This document shows, in pieces, positions 27,930 through 38,351 of a DNA stretch of 64,000 nt; position 1 is the first letter of the stretch; the number at the start of each line of letters is the position of its first letter. The position numbers and the translations under genes were made by a program. Location of the stretch: contig CACEOC010000001.1 in assembly GCA_902561075.1 (NCBI GenBank), forward strand, positions 1 through 64,000. The letters run 5' to 3'. Source of the DNA: an uncultured Pelagibacteraceae bacterium. GTDB taxonomy: Bacteria > Pseudomonadota > Alphaproteobacteria > Pelagibacterales > Pelagibacteraceae. The notes under the pieces were generated by a model. That model had not been told where the DNA came from. It made no database searches and saw only the letters and a program-made list of their open reading frames with translations.

Positions 27930-29213
27930 ATGAAATATTTAAAAAAATCTCCAAAGCAACCCTCGACTGATGATGTTAAAACGAGAGAAATTGTTCAGAA
28001 ACTTTTAAATGAATTAGAAAAATCAAGAGAGGACGGCTGTAAAGAATTAACTAAAAAATTTGATAAATATGACGGAGAAATAATTGTATCAAAAGAAAAA
28101 ATAGAAGAAATAAAGAAATCATTAAACCAAAAAACAAAAGATGATATCCAATTTTCTTACGAGCGCGTGAGAAAATTTGCCGAAGCACAATTAAAAAATT
28201 ATGGGCAAGATTTTGAGGTAGAGCTTTCCAAAGGTTTGTATGCTGGTCAAAAATTAGTCCCAATTAATACAGCAGGATGTTACATACCTGGAGGAAGATA
28301 CGCACATATAGCTTCAGCAGTTATGAGTGTTACGACAGCAAAAGTTGCACGTGTAAAAAACATAATTGCATGTAGTCCTCCAAAAGAAGGTGTAGGTGCT
28401 AATCCGTCGGTTATTTACACAGCTGATCTTTGTGGTGCTGATAAAATATTAAATTTAGGTGGCGTTCCAGCAATTGCAGCAATGACTTATGGAATGTTTG
28501 GAAACGAGCCTGCAGATATGCTTGTTGGTCCTGGAAATCAGTTTGTTGCAGAAGCAAAACGAATATTATTTGGTAAAGTTGGTATTGATTTATTTGCTGG
28601 ACCAACTGAAATAGCAATAATTGCAGACGATACTGCTGATCCAGAAATTGTTGCAGTAGATTTAGTGGGTCAAGCTGAACATGGATACAATTCTCCGGCA
28701 TGGTTATTTACCACAAGTAAAAAACTTGCAGACCAAGTAATAAAAAGAGTACCAGAACTAATTTCTGAATTGCCTGAATTACCAAAAATAAGTGCCGAAG
28801 CTGCATGGAAAGATTATGGAGAGGTTGTGCTTTGTGATAACAACGAAGAAATGTTAAAAATAAGTGACGAATATGCACCAGAGCATTTAGAGGTGCAAAC
28901 AAATGATGACAATTGGTTTCATGAAAGATTAAAAAATTATGGATCATTATTTATTGGAGAAGAAACAACAGTTGCTTACGGAGATAAATGTTCTGGTACA
29001 AATCATATATTACCAACCAAAGGAGCTGGTAAGTATACAGGCGGTTTATTTGTTGGAAAATTTATCAAAACCCTAAGTTTTCAAAGAATGACAAAAGAAT
29101 CTACAAAAGAAGTTGGATCTGCAGCAGCAAGAATTTCAAGATATGAAGGTATGGAAGCTCATGCAAGAACTGGTGATGTAAGATTAAAAAAATATGGTTA
29201 TTCAGAAAAGTAA
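27930..29213 (+). CDS. hpsN: Histidinol dehydrogenase family; probable sulfopropanediol 3-dehydrogenase (HpsN-like)
   Basis: ATG at 27930 in frame with listed ORF; CYIPGGRYAHIASAVMSV, FAGPTEIAIIADDTADPEIVAVDLVGQAEHGYNSPAWLFTT, YGSLFIGEETTVAYGDKCSGTNHILPT closely resemble HpsN. Confidence 0.75.
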   Translation: MKYLKKSPKQPSTDDVKTREIVQKLLNELEKSREDGCKELTKKFDKYDGEIIVSKEKIEEIKKSLNQKTKDDIQFSYERVRKFAEAQLKNYGQDFEVELSKGLYAGQKLVPINTAGCYIPGGRYAHIASAVMSVTTAKVARVKNIIACSPPKEGVGANPSVIYTADLCGADKILNLGGVPAIAAMTYGMFGNEPADMLVGPGNQFVAEAKRILFGKVGIDLFAGPTEIAIIADDTADPEIVAVDLVGQAEHGYNSPAWLFTTSKKLADQVIKRVPELISELPELPKISAEAAWKDYGEVVLCDNNEEMLKISDEYAPEHLEVQTNDDNWFHERLKNYGSLFIGEETTVAYGDKCSGTNHILPTKGAGKYTGGLFVGKFIKTLSFQRMTKESTKEVGSAAARISRYEGMEAHARTGDVRLKKYGYSEK

Positions 29214-30618
29214 TTTATTAAATAAATACATAATTTTTTTTTTTTTAATTTTTTTATTTGGAGTCTTATTAAGAGTTTACAACTTAAATTTTGAGGATTA
29301 CTGGTTTGATGAACAAGCAGGTTTTTGGGTCGCTGATCCTTCAATTTCTTTCTCAGAAACTTTAGAGAGATCGAAAGAATTAGATAGAGGTACACATTTA
29401 GTATTTAATTTAATTTTAAAAACCTTTTTTTATATCTTGGGTTATGATCCAAGTATCGGTAGAATTTTGCCGTTAATATTTGGGGTTTTATCTATACCGG
29501 CTCTAAGTTATTTGTCTTTTCAAATAAATAATAATAAAAGTTTTCTATTAACAGCTATAATAAGCTCAATTAATTTTTATCTAATAAGTTATTCTCAAGA
29601 GACAAGATTATACTCATTAGTATTTTTCGTAAGTATTTTAAATATAATTTTTTTTTTTAAAATTTATGATTTAAAAGATTTAAATAAATCAAAATTTTTA
29701 TTTTCAATTCTTTATATTTTATTTACGGTTTTAGGTACCTGTTTGCATATATTTTTTTTCATAATTATTTTTTCTCAGATCATATTTTTATTAGTAAATT
29801 ATATTTTTAAAAAAAGAACAATTTTATTTGAAATTTCTATAATTTTTATTTCAATATGTATTTATCTTTTTTTTATGTTCGATTCATTATTGTTACAAAT
29901 GGGGATAAAAGAATTTTGGATTCAACAGGTAAGTTTAGATTTTTTTTATAACTTTTTCTTTTCAAGATTTTTTGGATCTAAAATTATGGGATTAATTTAC
30001 TTTATAATATTATTATATTTGATTTACAGTAATAGAGTATCAATATTTAAATATAACAGTAAATTTTTGTTATTAATTTTTATTTTATTCTTTTCTTATT
30101 TCATACCTCTGGTCTACAGTATATTTCAGAAACCTATTCTAATTGATAGATATATCATTTTTATTTTAGTTCCAATTATTATACTAATATCTAACTTGCT
30201 ATTAAATGAGAGTAATAATAAAAAAAGATATATAATTTTATTTATTATCCTAAGCTCAACAATAACAAATAACTATATTGAAATTTTTGAGAGAGAAATA
30301 TCTAAACCTGAATTTAGAAAATCACTAATCTATATATCTAATTTTGAGGATAAAAGTGTAATTATTAAGGCTAGTGATGAACTAACTGAAAAGCTTACTA
30401 TTAATTACGCTAAAAATATCAAAATTTCTAAAGACAATAATATTAATTTTTTGAAATCTAGTGACGATTTAAGCAATTTAAGTAAACTATGGTTTGTATG
30501 TTATCAACCGATAAATGGATTTGATTGCTCAGCTAAAGATTATATTTTTTCCTCATGGAGAATATTATCTGAAACCAACCACAAATTGCTTACAACTTAT
30601 CAATTTGAAAATAATTAA
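29194..30618 (+). CDS. Polytopic glycosyltransferase family 39-like membrane protein
   Basis: RVYNLNFEDYWFDEQAGFWVADP near N-terminus and many TM segments; paralogue of window-start ORF. Confidence 0.75.
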   Translation: MVIQKSNLLNKYIIFFFLIFLFGVLLRVYNLNFEDYWFDEQAGFWVADPSISFSETLERSKELDRGTHLVFNLILKTFFYILGYDPSIGRILPLIFGVLSIPALSYLSFQINNNKSFLLTAIISSINFYLISYSQETRLYSLVFFVSILNIIFFFKIYDLKDLNKSKFLFSILYILFTVLGTCLHIFFFIIIFSQIIFLLVNYIFKKRTILFEISIIFISICIYLFFMFDSLLLQMGIKEFWIQQVSLDFFYNFFFSRFFGSKIMGLIYFIILLYLIYSNRVSIFKYNSKFLLLIFILFFSYFIPLVYSIFQKPILIDRYIIFILVPIIILISNLLLNESNNKKRYIILFIILSSTITNNYIEIFEREISKPEFRKSLIYISNFEDKSVIIKASDELTEKLTINYAKNIKISKDNNINFLKSSDDLSNLSKLWFVCYQPINGFDCSAKDYIFSSWRILSETNHKLLTTYQFENN

Positions 30619-30631
30619 TTAGCTCAGATTT

Positions 30632-31246
30632 TCATATTAAATCAATTATATCCATAAAAACATAGCTAGATAAAACTGTCATAAATATAATTATAAAGAA
30701 ATTTATTGTTTTCCAAGTATTTGAATTAACTAAATTATTTGAAAAGAATTTTGCTAAATATCCCAGTGAAAAAAAAAATAAGAATGATGCAATAGAAGCA
30801 CCAATGCCAAATAAATATTTGTTAATAATTAGAAAATTTTTTGAAAAGTTTCCTAAAAAGAAAACAGTATCAGAATAAACATGGGGATTTAAATAAGTAA
30901 ATCCAAGAGTTTTAATCACTATTGTTTTAAAATTTAAATTTTCATCTTCAAAGTAAATATCAGTGTTTTTATACAAAGAAATTACTTTGTTATAAATAAA
31001 GTAAATCAGAAAAATGAGTAGCATTATATTAAATATAATTTCTACATTTTTTGTAAAATATATTTTGAAATATTCGAATAAAAATATCCCTAAAAAAATT
31101 AAAATAAAATCTGATAAAGAACAAATAAAACAAACAATAAACACATATTTTTTTTTAAGTCCTTGCTCTATTACGAAAATATTTTGAGCTCCAATTGCTA
31201 AAATTAAACTTATGCCAGTAAAAAATCCAAGTAATAAGAAACTCAT
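30632..31246 (-). CDS. LysE/ArgO family amino-acid exporter
   Basis: GFFTGISLILAIGAQNIFVIEQGLKKKYVF; TYLNPHVYSDTVFFLG. Confidence 0.88.
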   Translation of the reverse strand: MSFLLLGFFTGISLILAIGAQNIFVIEQGLKKKYVFIVCFICSLSDFILIFLGIFLFEYFKIYFTKNVEIIFNIMLLIFLIYFIYNKVISLYKNTDIYFEDENLNFKTIVIKTLGFTYLNPHVYSDTVFFLGNFSKNFLIINKYLFGIGASIASFLFFFSLGYLAKFFSNNLVNSNTWKTINFFIIIFMTVLSSYVFMDIIDLI

Positions 31247-32406
31247 TTTTTGCTAATTGAGTCTGCTCTTATTACAGTCAAAATTATTATTATAATTAGA
31301 GGAATACAGATTATATTCATTATTTTCCAGTTAGTGAGAACAATTAAAACACCTGAAGACAAACTTCCTAATGCATGAACTGTATAAACTATGAAATCAT
31401 TAAGACCTTGGGCTCTATATTTTTCATTTTCCTTATACGTTAAAACTAATAAACTTGTTCCAGAGATAAATAAAAAATTCCATCCAAAACCTAAAAATAT
31501 TAGAGCGAACATATAATTAAAAAATGATTGATCAAAAAAACTAACAATTATAGTGATGCAATAAAGCATCGAACCTGCATACATAATCTTTGAATGACCA
31601 AACTTTTTGATTAAATTACCCGTAATTAAAGATGGTAAAAACATACAAGCTACATGTATTTGTATTACGATACTTGTTTTACTTAAACTCATACCTTCCA
31701 TTACATGCATACTTAATGGAGTCCCTGTCATTAAAAATGTCATAATAGCGTATCCTAATGCTGATGCTATAATTGCTTGTAAATATTTTGGTTGTGAAAG
31801 AAGTTCTAAATAGCTTCTTCCTGCGTAAACTGTATTAGTCTCAATTTTTGAAGTGTTTGTATAAAATATAAAGAAAATAGTCGGTAAAAATGTTAAAACT
31901 GAAAGTGCAAGGTAAGATCCTACATACATATAAGTCTCTATTAAATTTTTAGAAATATTGGCAACTGCCGGCCCTATAATTGCAGAAACTATACCTCCCA
32001 ATAAAATAATAGAAATAGCTCTTGGAATTTTATTTTTTTCAACACTTTCGGCAGCAGCAAAACGATATTGATGAGTAAAAGCCATTCCTACGCCTATAAA
32101 AAAATTTGCTAAACAAAAAAGGTAAAAGCCTTGAATAAATATTGAGTAAGCTGCAATGATTGATGCTAAACAATTACCAATTGATGCTACTATAAATCCA
32201 AGTTTTCTTCCTATAATGCTCATTAATTTAGAGGCTATAACTGCTCCAATCGCTATTCCAAGCACGGAAATAGACATTGGTAAAGTTGATAAAGATTTTA
32301 GCGGACTTATTTGTGACCCTATTATTCCACTTAAAAACACTGTTACTGGAGCTGCTGTAAAACTAAAAATTTGGCTTAAAGTTAGAACTGCTAGATTTCT
32401 ATTCAT
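31243..32406 (-). CDS. MFS transporter
   Basis: Polytopic, ~12 TM, VIASKLMSIIGRKLGFI loop motif. Confidence 0.85.
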   Translation of the reverse strand: MNRNLAVLTLSQIFSFTAAPVTVFLSGIIGSQISPLKSLSTLPMSISVLGIAIGAVIASKLMSIIGRKLGFIVASIGNCLASIIAAYSIFIQGFYLFCLANFFIGVGMAFTHQYRFAAAESVEKNKIPRAISIILLGGIVSAIIGPAVANISKNLIETYMYVGSYLALSVLTFLPTIFFIFYTNTSKIETNTVYAGRSYLELLSQPKYLQAIIASALGYAIMTFLMTGTPLSMHVMEGMSLSKTSIVIQIHVACMFLPSLITGNLIKKFGHSKIMYAGSMLYCITIIVSFFDQSFFNYMFALIFLGFGWNFLFISGTSLLVLTYKENEKYRAQGLNDFIVYTVHALGSLSSGVLIVLTNWKIMNIICIPLIIIIILTVIRADSISKK

Positions 32407-32489
32407 AAATCACATTAATCTCTTTGGGCGATATAATCATTGATTTTCTTTTCAATAAATTGGATAACAAATATTAACTTTTGGGGAAA

Positions 32490-33191
32490 ATGATAGGTAT
32501 TTTAGGAGGAATGGGAACCAGAGCAGGTTTAGACTTTTGTAATAAACTTGCAAAATTAAATGTGGGTAAGACCGATCAAAATTACCCTGTGTTTATTTTA
32601 TATAACAAATCAAATATCCCAAAAAGACCTGAAAATTTAAATAGATATAATTATGTTCTAAAAAGTCTTGTAAAAGGATGTAATCTTTTAAAAAAGAATA
32701 AGTGTAAATTTATAGTTATGCCATGCAATACAGCACATCACTGGCATAAAGATTTGCAAAAAAAAATTAAAATTCCAATCATCAGTATGCCTAAAGAAGT
32801 TTATTTACATACAAAAAAAACCTGTAAAAAAAATTCAAAAATAGGAATTCTTTGTACTGAAGCAACTTTGAAAACTAAAGTTTATAGTAAATATTTTGAT
32901 AAAGAATTTAATTTAATAAGTCCTAGTCAATCTTTACAAATTAAATCTGTCAATAAAGCAATAAGACTTGTAAAAACAGGAAAAGTAAAAGAAGCAGAGA
33001 AAGCGATTAAACCTGCAGTTAACCATTTAATAAAATTAAATTGTAAAAAAATAATACTGGGGTGCACTGAGCTACCAATTGCAATATTTGCTTATAAATC
33101 TTTTCAAAAAATTAAAAAATCAAAAACTTTTATTGATCCTAACCTATTATTAGCGAATGTCTCGATGAGACGGTACAAAAAGACTAATTAA
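32490..33191 (+). CDS. Aspartate/glutamate racemase family protein
   Basis: GILGGMGTRAG, VMPCNTAHHWHKDLQ, LGCTELPIAI (paired Cys motifs); TTG at 32481 is an alternative start. Confidence 0.88.
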   Translation: MIGILGGMGTRAGLDFCNKLAKLNVGKTDQNYPVFILYNKSNIPKRPENLNRYNYVLKSLVKGCNLLKKNKCKFIVMPCNTAHHWHKDLQKKIKIPIISMPKEVYLHTKKTCKKNSKIGILCTEATLKTKVYSKYFDKEFNLISPSQSLQIKSVNKAIRLVKTGKVKEAEKAIKPAVNHLIKLNCKKIILGCTELPIAIFAYKSFQKIKKSKTFIDPNLLLANVSMRRYKKTN

Positions 33192-33771
33192 TTTTTTTGT
33201 TTGCCACAAAGTAAAGTTTCCTTGGAAAACTTCCTTCTTCAAAGTCTTCTAATAAAATATTTTTAAATCCATCCATTAAAGAGTAAACTTTTTCCTTAGT
33301 AAAAAAATGGACTATAAATCCGTCAATTTCAAACATGTCTTCACCTCTTGGTATCCCGTTTTTATAATCACCATCATATTCATTCCTCACGGTATAAATA
33401 TTGAAACCATTAGGTTTTAAAATTCTTAAAATTTCATTGTTAAGATAAGATAATTCGGCTGAAGTTAAAGCCATACAATAAAGCATATGTGAAAAACAAG
33501 CGTCTATTGAATTGTCTTGAAAAGGTAATTTTTTTCTTATATCAAAAACTTTTGCAGTTATATTTTGTAAATTATTATCTAAAATTTTTTTATTTATAAT
33601 ATTAATGCCTGTTTTACTATAATCTAATGAATTTACTGATATTTTGTTTTTTGCAAAAAAAATACTATCTCTTCCAAGCCCAGCACCTAATTCAACAATC
33701 ATTTTTGAACTGTTTTTTTGAAAAATTTTTAAAGATTTTTTTGCTGGTTCACTTGCTTCTAAACCAAACAT
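33184..33771 (-). CDS. Class I SAM-dependent methyltransferase (true start probably upstream of 33771, non-ATG)
   Basis: MIVELGAGLGRDSIFFAKN; frame remains open upstream with ...QHWEYNFSNKPEMFGLEASEPA. Confidence 0.75.
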   Translation of the reverse strand: MFGLEASEPAKKSLKIFQKNSSKMIVELGAGLGRDSIFFAKNKISVNSLDYSKTGINIINKKILDNNLQNITAKVFDIRKKLPFQDNSIDACFSHMLYCMALTSAELSYLNNEILRILKPNGFNIYTVRNEYDGDYKNGIPRGEDMFEIDGFIVHFFTKEKVYSLMDGFKNILLEDFEEGSFPRKLYFVANKKIN

Positions 33772-33838
33772 CTCAGGCTTATTTGAAAAATTGTATTCCC
33801 AATGCTGAGATTGTTGGTTTAGTACTTTAATATCTATT

Positions 33839-34501
33839 TTACTTTTGCGGGTCAGGTACTTTTCTTAAGTAAGGCTTTATTGTTTCCCAGCCATCAGGAT
33901 ATATTTTTTTTGCTTCCTCATTAGTTACTTTAGGAACGATAATTACATCCTCTCCTGGTTTCCAATCTGCAGGCGTTGCAATTTTATGTTTTGCTGTTCT
34001 CTGCATAGAGTCTATTGCTCTTAAAATTTCAGCAAAATTTCTGCCAGTTGTCATTGGGTATGTAAGGAATAATCCAATTCTTTTATCAGGCCTGATGATA
34101 TAAACTGTTCTAACAGTTTCGTTATCTACCGCAGTTCTGCCCATTGAAGTAGTTCCCGCATCACCCTCTAACATGTTATATAACTTTGCTACTTCCAATT
34201 TTTCGTCTGCAACAATTGGATACTCTGGTTTCATTCCACATACATCTGTAATATCTTCTAACCATTTTTCGTGATCAGAAACTGGGTCTACGGATAATCC
34301 CATTACTTTTACATTTCTTGCATCAAAATCTGGTTTCATTCTTGCTAAAGCACCTAACTCAGTAGTACAAACTGGTGTAAAATCTTTAGGATGTGAAAAT
34401 AGCACTCCCCAACTATCTCCAAGCCATTCGTGAAATTTTATCTTCCCCATTTGGGTTTGTGCTGTAAAATCTGGTGCAACACTATTAATTTTTAAAGTCA
34501 T
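33839..34501 (-). CDS. 1-Cys peroxiredoxin (Prx6-like)
   Basis: SHPKDFTPVCTTELGALARM; GLSVDPVSDHEKW; IGLFLTYPMTTGRNFAEILR. Confidence 0.93.
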   Translation of the reverse strand: MTLKINSVAPDFTAQTQMGKIKFHEWLGDSWGVLFSHPKDFTPVCTTELGALARMKPDFDARNVKVMGLSVDPVSDHEKWLEDITDVCGMKPEYPIVADEKLEVAKLYNMLEGDAGTTSMGRTAVDNETVRTVYIIRPDKRIGLFLTYPMTTGRNFAEILRAIDSMQRTAKHKIATPADWKPGEDVIIVPKVTNEEAKKIYPDGWETIKPYLRKVPDPQK

Positions 34502-34629
34502 TAAAGTCTCCTTATATTTTAATTAGAACTATTATAAATAAATAAAGCAGATATTTCAACGATTTTGGAAACTAAACAACTTTTAAGACGTATATTAAAT
34601 TGTCTATAAAGATGTTAAAATTTTAACAT

Positions 34630-35862
34630 ATGAGCCATTCAAATATATTAATCGTGGGTGGAGGATGCGCAGGAATTGCTGTCGCTTCAAGAATAAATAA
34701 TTTAAAATCTGATTTGAGTATCTCAATAATAGAACCTTCAGAAAAATCATTATATCAAGCTGCATGGACTTTAGTTGGTGCTGGAGCATATGATGTTGGA
34801 AATACAATTAAACCAATGTCTGAAGTAATGCCTAAATATGTTAAATGGATAAAAGAATATGCAGAAGAATTTATTCCAGAAAAAAATTCAGTTAAAACAA
34901 ATAAAGGAAACTATACTTACGATTATCTCGTTGTATGCCCAGGATTAAAGTTAAATTTTGATGGAGTAAAGGGTTTAAAAGAACATTTAGGCAAAAATAA
35001 TGTATGCACAAATTATTCTGCTGATATGGCTACCTATACTTGGGAATGTTTAAAAAAATTAGATGGTGGAACATTGTTATTCACAGAACCACCAATGCCG
35101 ATTAAATGCGCGGGTGCTCCTCAAAAAATTGCTTACCTTGCTGCTGATCATTTAAAGAAAAAAGGTAAATTAAAAGATAGCCATTTAGAGTTCTTGTGTG
35201 CAAAACCAGTTATTTTTGGTGTGCCTCATTTTCAAGGACCATTAAATGAAATATGTGACAGTTATGGAATAAAAAGAAGTTTTCAACACAATTTAATTTC
35301 TGTTGATGGAAATAGCAAAGAAGCTGTATTTAAGCAATCTGATAAAGATGGAAACACAAAAGAAACAACTAAAAAATTTGATTTTATTCATGTTACCCCA
35401 CCACAGACATCGCCAGACTTTGTTAAAAATAGTCCATTGGCAGATGCTGGTGGATGGGTTGATGTTGATCATAAGGTAGGAACTTTAAGACACACAAAGT
35501 TTGATAATGTTTATAGTTTGGGAGATGTAATGAATGCTCCAAATGCAAAAACAGGTGCAGCTGTCAGAAAACAGGCTCCAATAGTAGCACATAACATTAT
35601 TAAAGACATAAACAAATCTGCAGATAGCTACAGACACTATGACGGTTATGGGGCATGTCCTCTAACTGTAGCTTATGGAAAAGTGATGCTTGCAGAGTTT
35701 TGTTACGCAGGAAAAGTAACACCTAGTTTTCCTTTTGACCCAACAAAACCTAGCTCTTTATATTGGCAAATGAAATCAAAACTTTTTCCTTGGTTACAAT
35801 GGAATGTAATGTTTAAAGGAAAAGAATGGGCAAAACCAACTCATAAACCTCTTGAAAAATAA
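34630..35862 (+). CDS. sqr: Sulfide:quinone oxidoreductase family flavoprotein
   Basis: ILIVGGGCAGIAVASRI, EPSEKSLYQAAWTLVGAG, EPPMPIKCAGAPQKIAYLA, GDVMNAPNAKTGAAVRKQAP. Confidence 0.88.
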   Translation: MSHSNILIVGGGCAGIAVASRINNLKSDLSISIIEPSEKSLYQAAWTLVGAGAYDVGNTIKPMSEVMPKYVKWIKEYAEEFIPEKNSVKTNKGNYTYDYLVVCPGLKLNFDGVKGLKEHLGKNNVCTNYSADMATYTWECLKKLDGGTLLFTEPPMPIKCAGAPQKIAYLAADHLKKKGKLKDSHLEFLCAKPVIFGVPHFQGPLNEICDSYGIKRSFQHNLISVDGNSKEAVFKQSDKDGNTKETTKKFDFIHVTPPQTSPDFVKNSPLADAGGWVDVDHKVGTLRHTKFDNVYSLGDVMNAPNAKTGAAVRKQAPIVAHNIIKDINKSADSYRHYDGYGACPLTVAYGKVMLAEFCYAGKVTPSFPFDPTKPSSLYWQMKSKLFPWLQWNVMFKGKEWAKPTHKPLEK

Positions 35863-35893
35863 TCTCAGGTAAATAATATAATATTATTACCTT

Positions 35894-36586
35894 ATGATAT
35901 TTGAACAATTATTTGATACAAAATCTTCTACCTACACCTATGTAATTTCTAGCGGTGAAGGGCGTGAAGCCCTAATAATTGATCCAGTGATTGAACATAC
36001 AGAAGAGTATTTAAAAATGTTGGAAAAATTAAAATTAAAATTAGTTAAAGTAATTGATACGCATATTCATGCTGACCATATTACGGCTTTAAACGAATTA
36101 AATAAAAGAACAAGTTGTGTAAGAATAATGGGAGAAAATTCTAAATCTGAAGTAATTGACCTGAAAATTAAAGATAACGAAAAAATTAATATTGAAAATA
36201 TTCAATTAAAGGCAATGTATACACCTGGACATACAGACTGCTCATATAGTTATTTAATGAATGATAGAGTTTTTACAGGTGATACACTTTTAATAAATGG
36301 AACTGGAAGGACCGATTTTCAAAATGGGAGTTCTTACGATGCTTATGAATCCTTATTTAATAAACTTTTGAAATTACCAGAAAAAACTCTTGTATACCCT
36401 GCTCATGATTATAACGGAAAAAAATTCTCAACTATTGAAAAGGAAAGAAATAACAATCCTCGACTACAGGTAAAATCTAAACAAGAATACGCGGATATCA
36501 TGGAAAATCTAAATCTTTCAAATCCTAAGATGATGGATGTTGCTGTACCAGCGAATGTTAAGGGTCTTACTTTAGATCAAATCTAG
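35894..36586 (+). CDS. MBL-fold persulfide dioxygenase (ETHE1-like)
   Basis: DTHIHADHIT, YTPGHTDCSYSYL, VFTGDTLLINGTGRTDFQNG, VYPAHDYNG. Confidence 0.88.
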   Translation: MIFEQLFDTKSSTYTYVISSGEGREALIIDPVIEHTEEYLKMLEKLKLKLVKVIDTHIHADHITALNELNKRTSCVRIMGENSKSEVIDLKIKDNEKINIENIQLKAMYTPGHTDCSYSYLMNDRVFTGDTLLINGTGRTDFQNGSSYDAYESLFNKLLKLPEKTLVYPAHDYNGKKFSTIEKERNNNPRLQVKSKQEYADIMENLNLSNPKMMDVAVPANVKGLTLDQI

Positions 36587-36633
36587 TCAAAATTATAAGT
36601 TGTATTTAGAATTATAATAATTATATATTTCCT

Positions 36634-36753
36634 ATGGTTTGCAAAAATCAAAAATGTAAATGTAGAAACTGCACTAATTATAAATGTGCTTGTAAAGATA
36701 ACAATGACTGTGTTTGTAAATCAAAATCCAATTGTTGTTGTTGTAACGACTAA
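36634..36753 (+). CDS. 39-aa Cys-rich, metallothionein-like miniprotein (not in supplied ORF track)
   Basis: MVCKNQKCKCRNCTNYKCACKDNNDCVCKSKSNCCCCND; 12 Cys in 39 residues. Confidence 0.65.
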   Translation: MVCKNQKCKCRNCTNYKCACKDNNDCVCKSKSNCCCCND

Positions 36754-36784
36754 AATTAAATTTAATTAAATCTATTAACTAATT

Positions 36785-37369
36785 ATGAATGAATTTTTAG
36801 AGTCTATAATAAAAAGAGATCCAGCTGCTAAGTCAAAACTGTCAATAGTCCTAACATATCCTGGAGCAAAAGCAGTTCTCATGCATAAGATTGCAAACTT
36901 TTTTGCAGTTGCAAAGTTTGATTTGATTGCAAGAATAATATCTCAGTTTTCAAGATTTGTGACTGGAATTGAAATTCATCCAAAAGCTAAAATTGGAAAA
37001 AATTTATTTATTGATCATGGCATGGGCGTAGTAATTGGAGAGACATCTGATATCGGAGATAATGTAACAATTTATCATAACGTGACACTTGGAGGAATTT
37101 CACCTAGTATAAATTCTGAAAATCAAAGAGAAACTAAAAGACACCCAACTCTTCAGGATCATGTTGTAGTTGGTTCGGGAGCTCAAGTGCTTGGACCTAT
37201 TATAGTTGGTAAGAATGCAAAAATTGGAGCAAACGCTGTAGTGACTAAAGATGTTCCAGAAAATGGAGTTATGGTAGGTATACCTGCAAAAAATGTTGGA
37301 ACAGCTACTGAAGAATTTAAACCTTATGGTATAAGTGACGAAGAAAAAAATGAAGAATTTTCACAATAA
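36785..37369 (+). CDS. cysE: Serine O-acetyltransferase
   Basis: Hexapeptide repeats, [29 protein letters not shown]. Confidence 0.93.
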   Translation: MNEFLESIIKRDPAAKSKLSIVLTYPGAKAVLMHKIANFFAVAKFDLIARIISQFSRFVTGIEIHPKAKIGKNLFIDHGMGVVIGETSDIGDNVTIYHNVTLGGISPSINSENQRETKRHPTLQDHVVVGSGAQVLGPIIVGKNAKIGANAVVTKDVPENGVMVGIPAKNVGTATEEFKPYGISDEEKNEEFSQ

Positions 37370-38351
37370 TTTTGTCTCAGGGATTGGGAATACACCCTTA
37401 ATTAAATTAAGAGCTGCATCTGAAGTAACTGGATGCAATATTTATGGTAAAGCAGAATATCTAAACCCGGGCGGATCTGTAAAAGATAGAGCTGCATTAG
37501 CTTTAATTAAAGACGCTGAAAATAGGAAATTAATTTCTAAAGGAGGAACTATTGTTGAGGGAACAGCTGGCAATACCGGAATCGGACTTTGTCTTATTGG
37601 AAATTCGGTAGGTTATAAAACTGTAATTGTTATGAATGATAATCAAACACAAGAAAAAAAAGATATGCTCAAAAATATGGGTGCAGAATTAAAATTAGTT
37701 CCTCCTAAACCATATAAAGATGATGGTAACTACGTAAAAGTCGCAGGAAGACTAGCTGAAGAATTAAAAAGTTCAAATAACCACGGAGTAGTTTGGGCTA
37801 ATCAATTTGATAATACTGCTAATCTAAAAGGACACTACGAAAGCACAGGTCCTGAAATATGGGACCAAACAGACGGAAAAGTTGATGGGTTTGTTTGTGC
37901 ATCTGGAACTGGTGGAACAATAGCTGGTGTAAGCTCATATTTAAAAGAAAAAAATAAAGATATTAAAATTTATTTATCTGATCCAACAGGTTCTTCTCTC
38001 TATAATTATATAGAAAATGGCGAACTTAAAAGTGAGGGAGGATCAATTACAGAAGGAATTGGCTCAAGTAGAGTTACAGCAAATTTCGCTGAAGCTAAAA
38101 TTGATGGTGCTTTTTCCATAAGTGATAATGAGTCTTTGCCTGTTTTATTTGATTTAATTGAAAACGAGGGATTAAGTCTTGGAACAAGTTGTGGAGTAAA
38201 TATTGCTGGTGCAATTAGATTAGGAAAAATATTAGGACCAGGCAAAACAATTGTAACAATTCTATGCGATAAATCAGACAAATACAACTCTAAGATGTTT
38301 AACAAGAAATTTTTATTGGAAAAAGGGCTTCCAGTACCTGGTTGGATATAA
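37350..38351 (+). CDS. cysK: Cysteine synthase A
   Basis: [50 protein letters not shown] at 37350 preferred over 37335. Confidence 0.93.
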   Translation: MKNFHNNFVSGIGNTPLIKLRAASEVTGCNIYGKAEYLNPGGSVKDRAALALIKDAENRKLISKGGTIVEGTAGNTGIGLCLIGNSVGYKTVIVMNDNQTQEKKDMLKNMGAELKLVPPKPYKDDGNYVKVAGRLAEELKSSNNHGVVWANQFDNTANLKGHYESTGPEIWDQTDGKVDGFVCASGTGGTIAGVSSYLKEKNKDIKIYLSDPTGSSLYNYIENGELKSEGGSITEGIGSSRVTANFAEAKIDGAFSISDNESLPVLFDLIENEGLSLGTSCGVNIAGAIRLGKILGPGKTIVTILCDKSDKYNSKMFNKKFLLEKGLPVPGWI

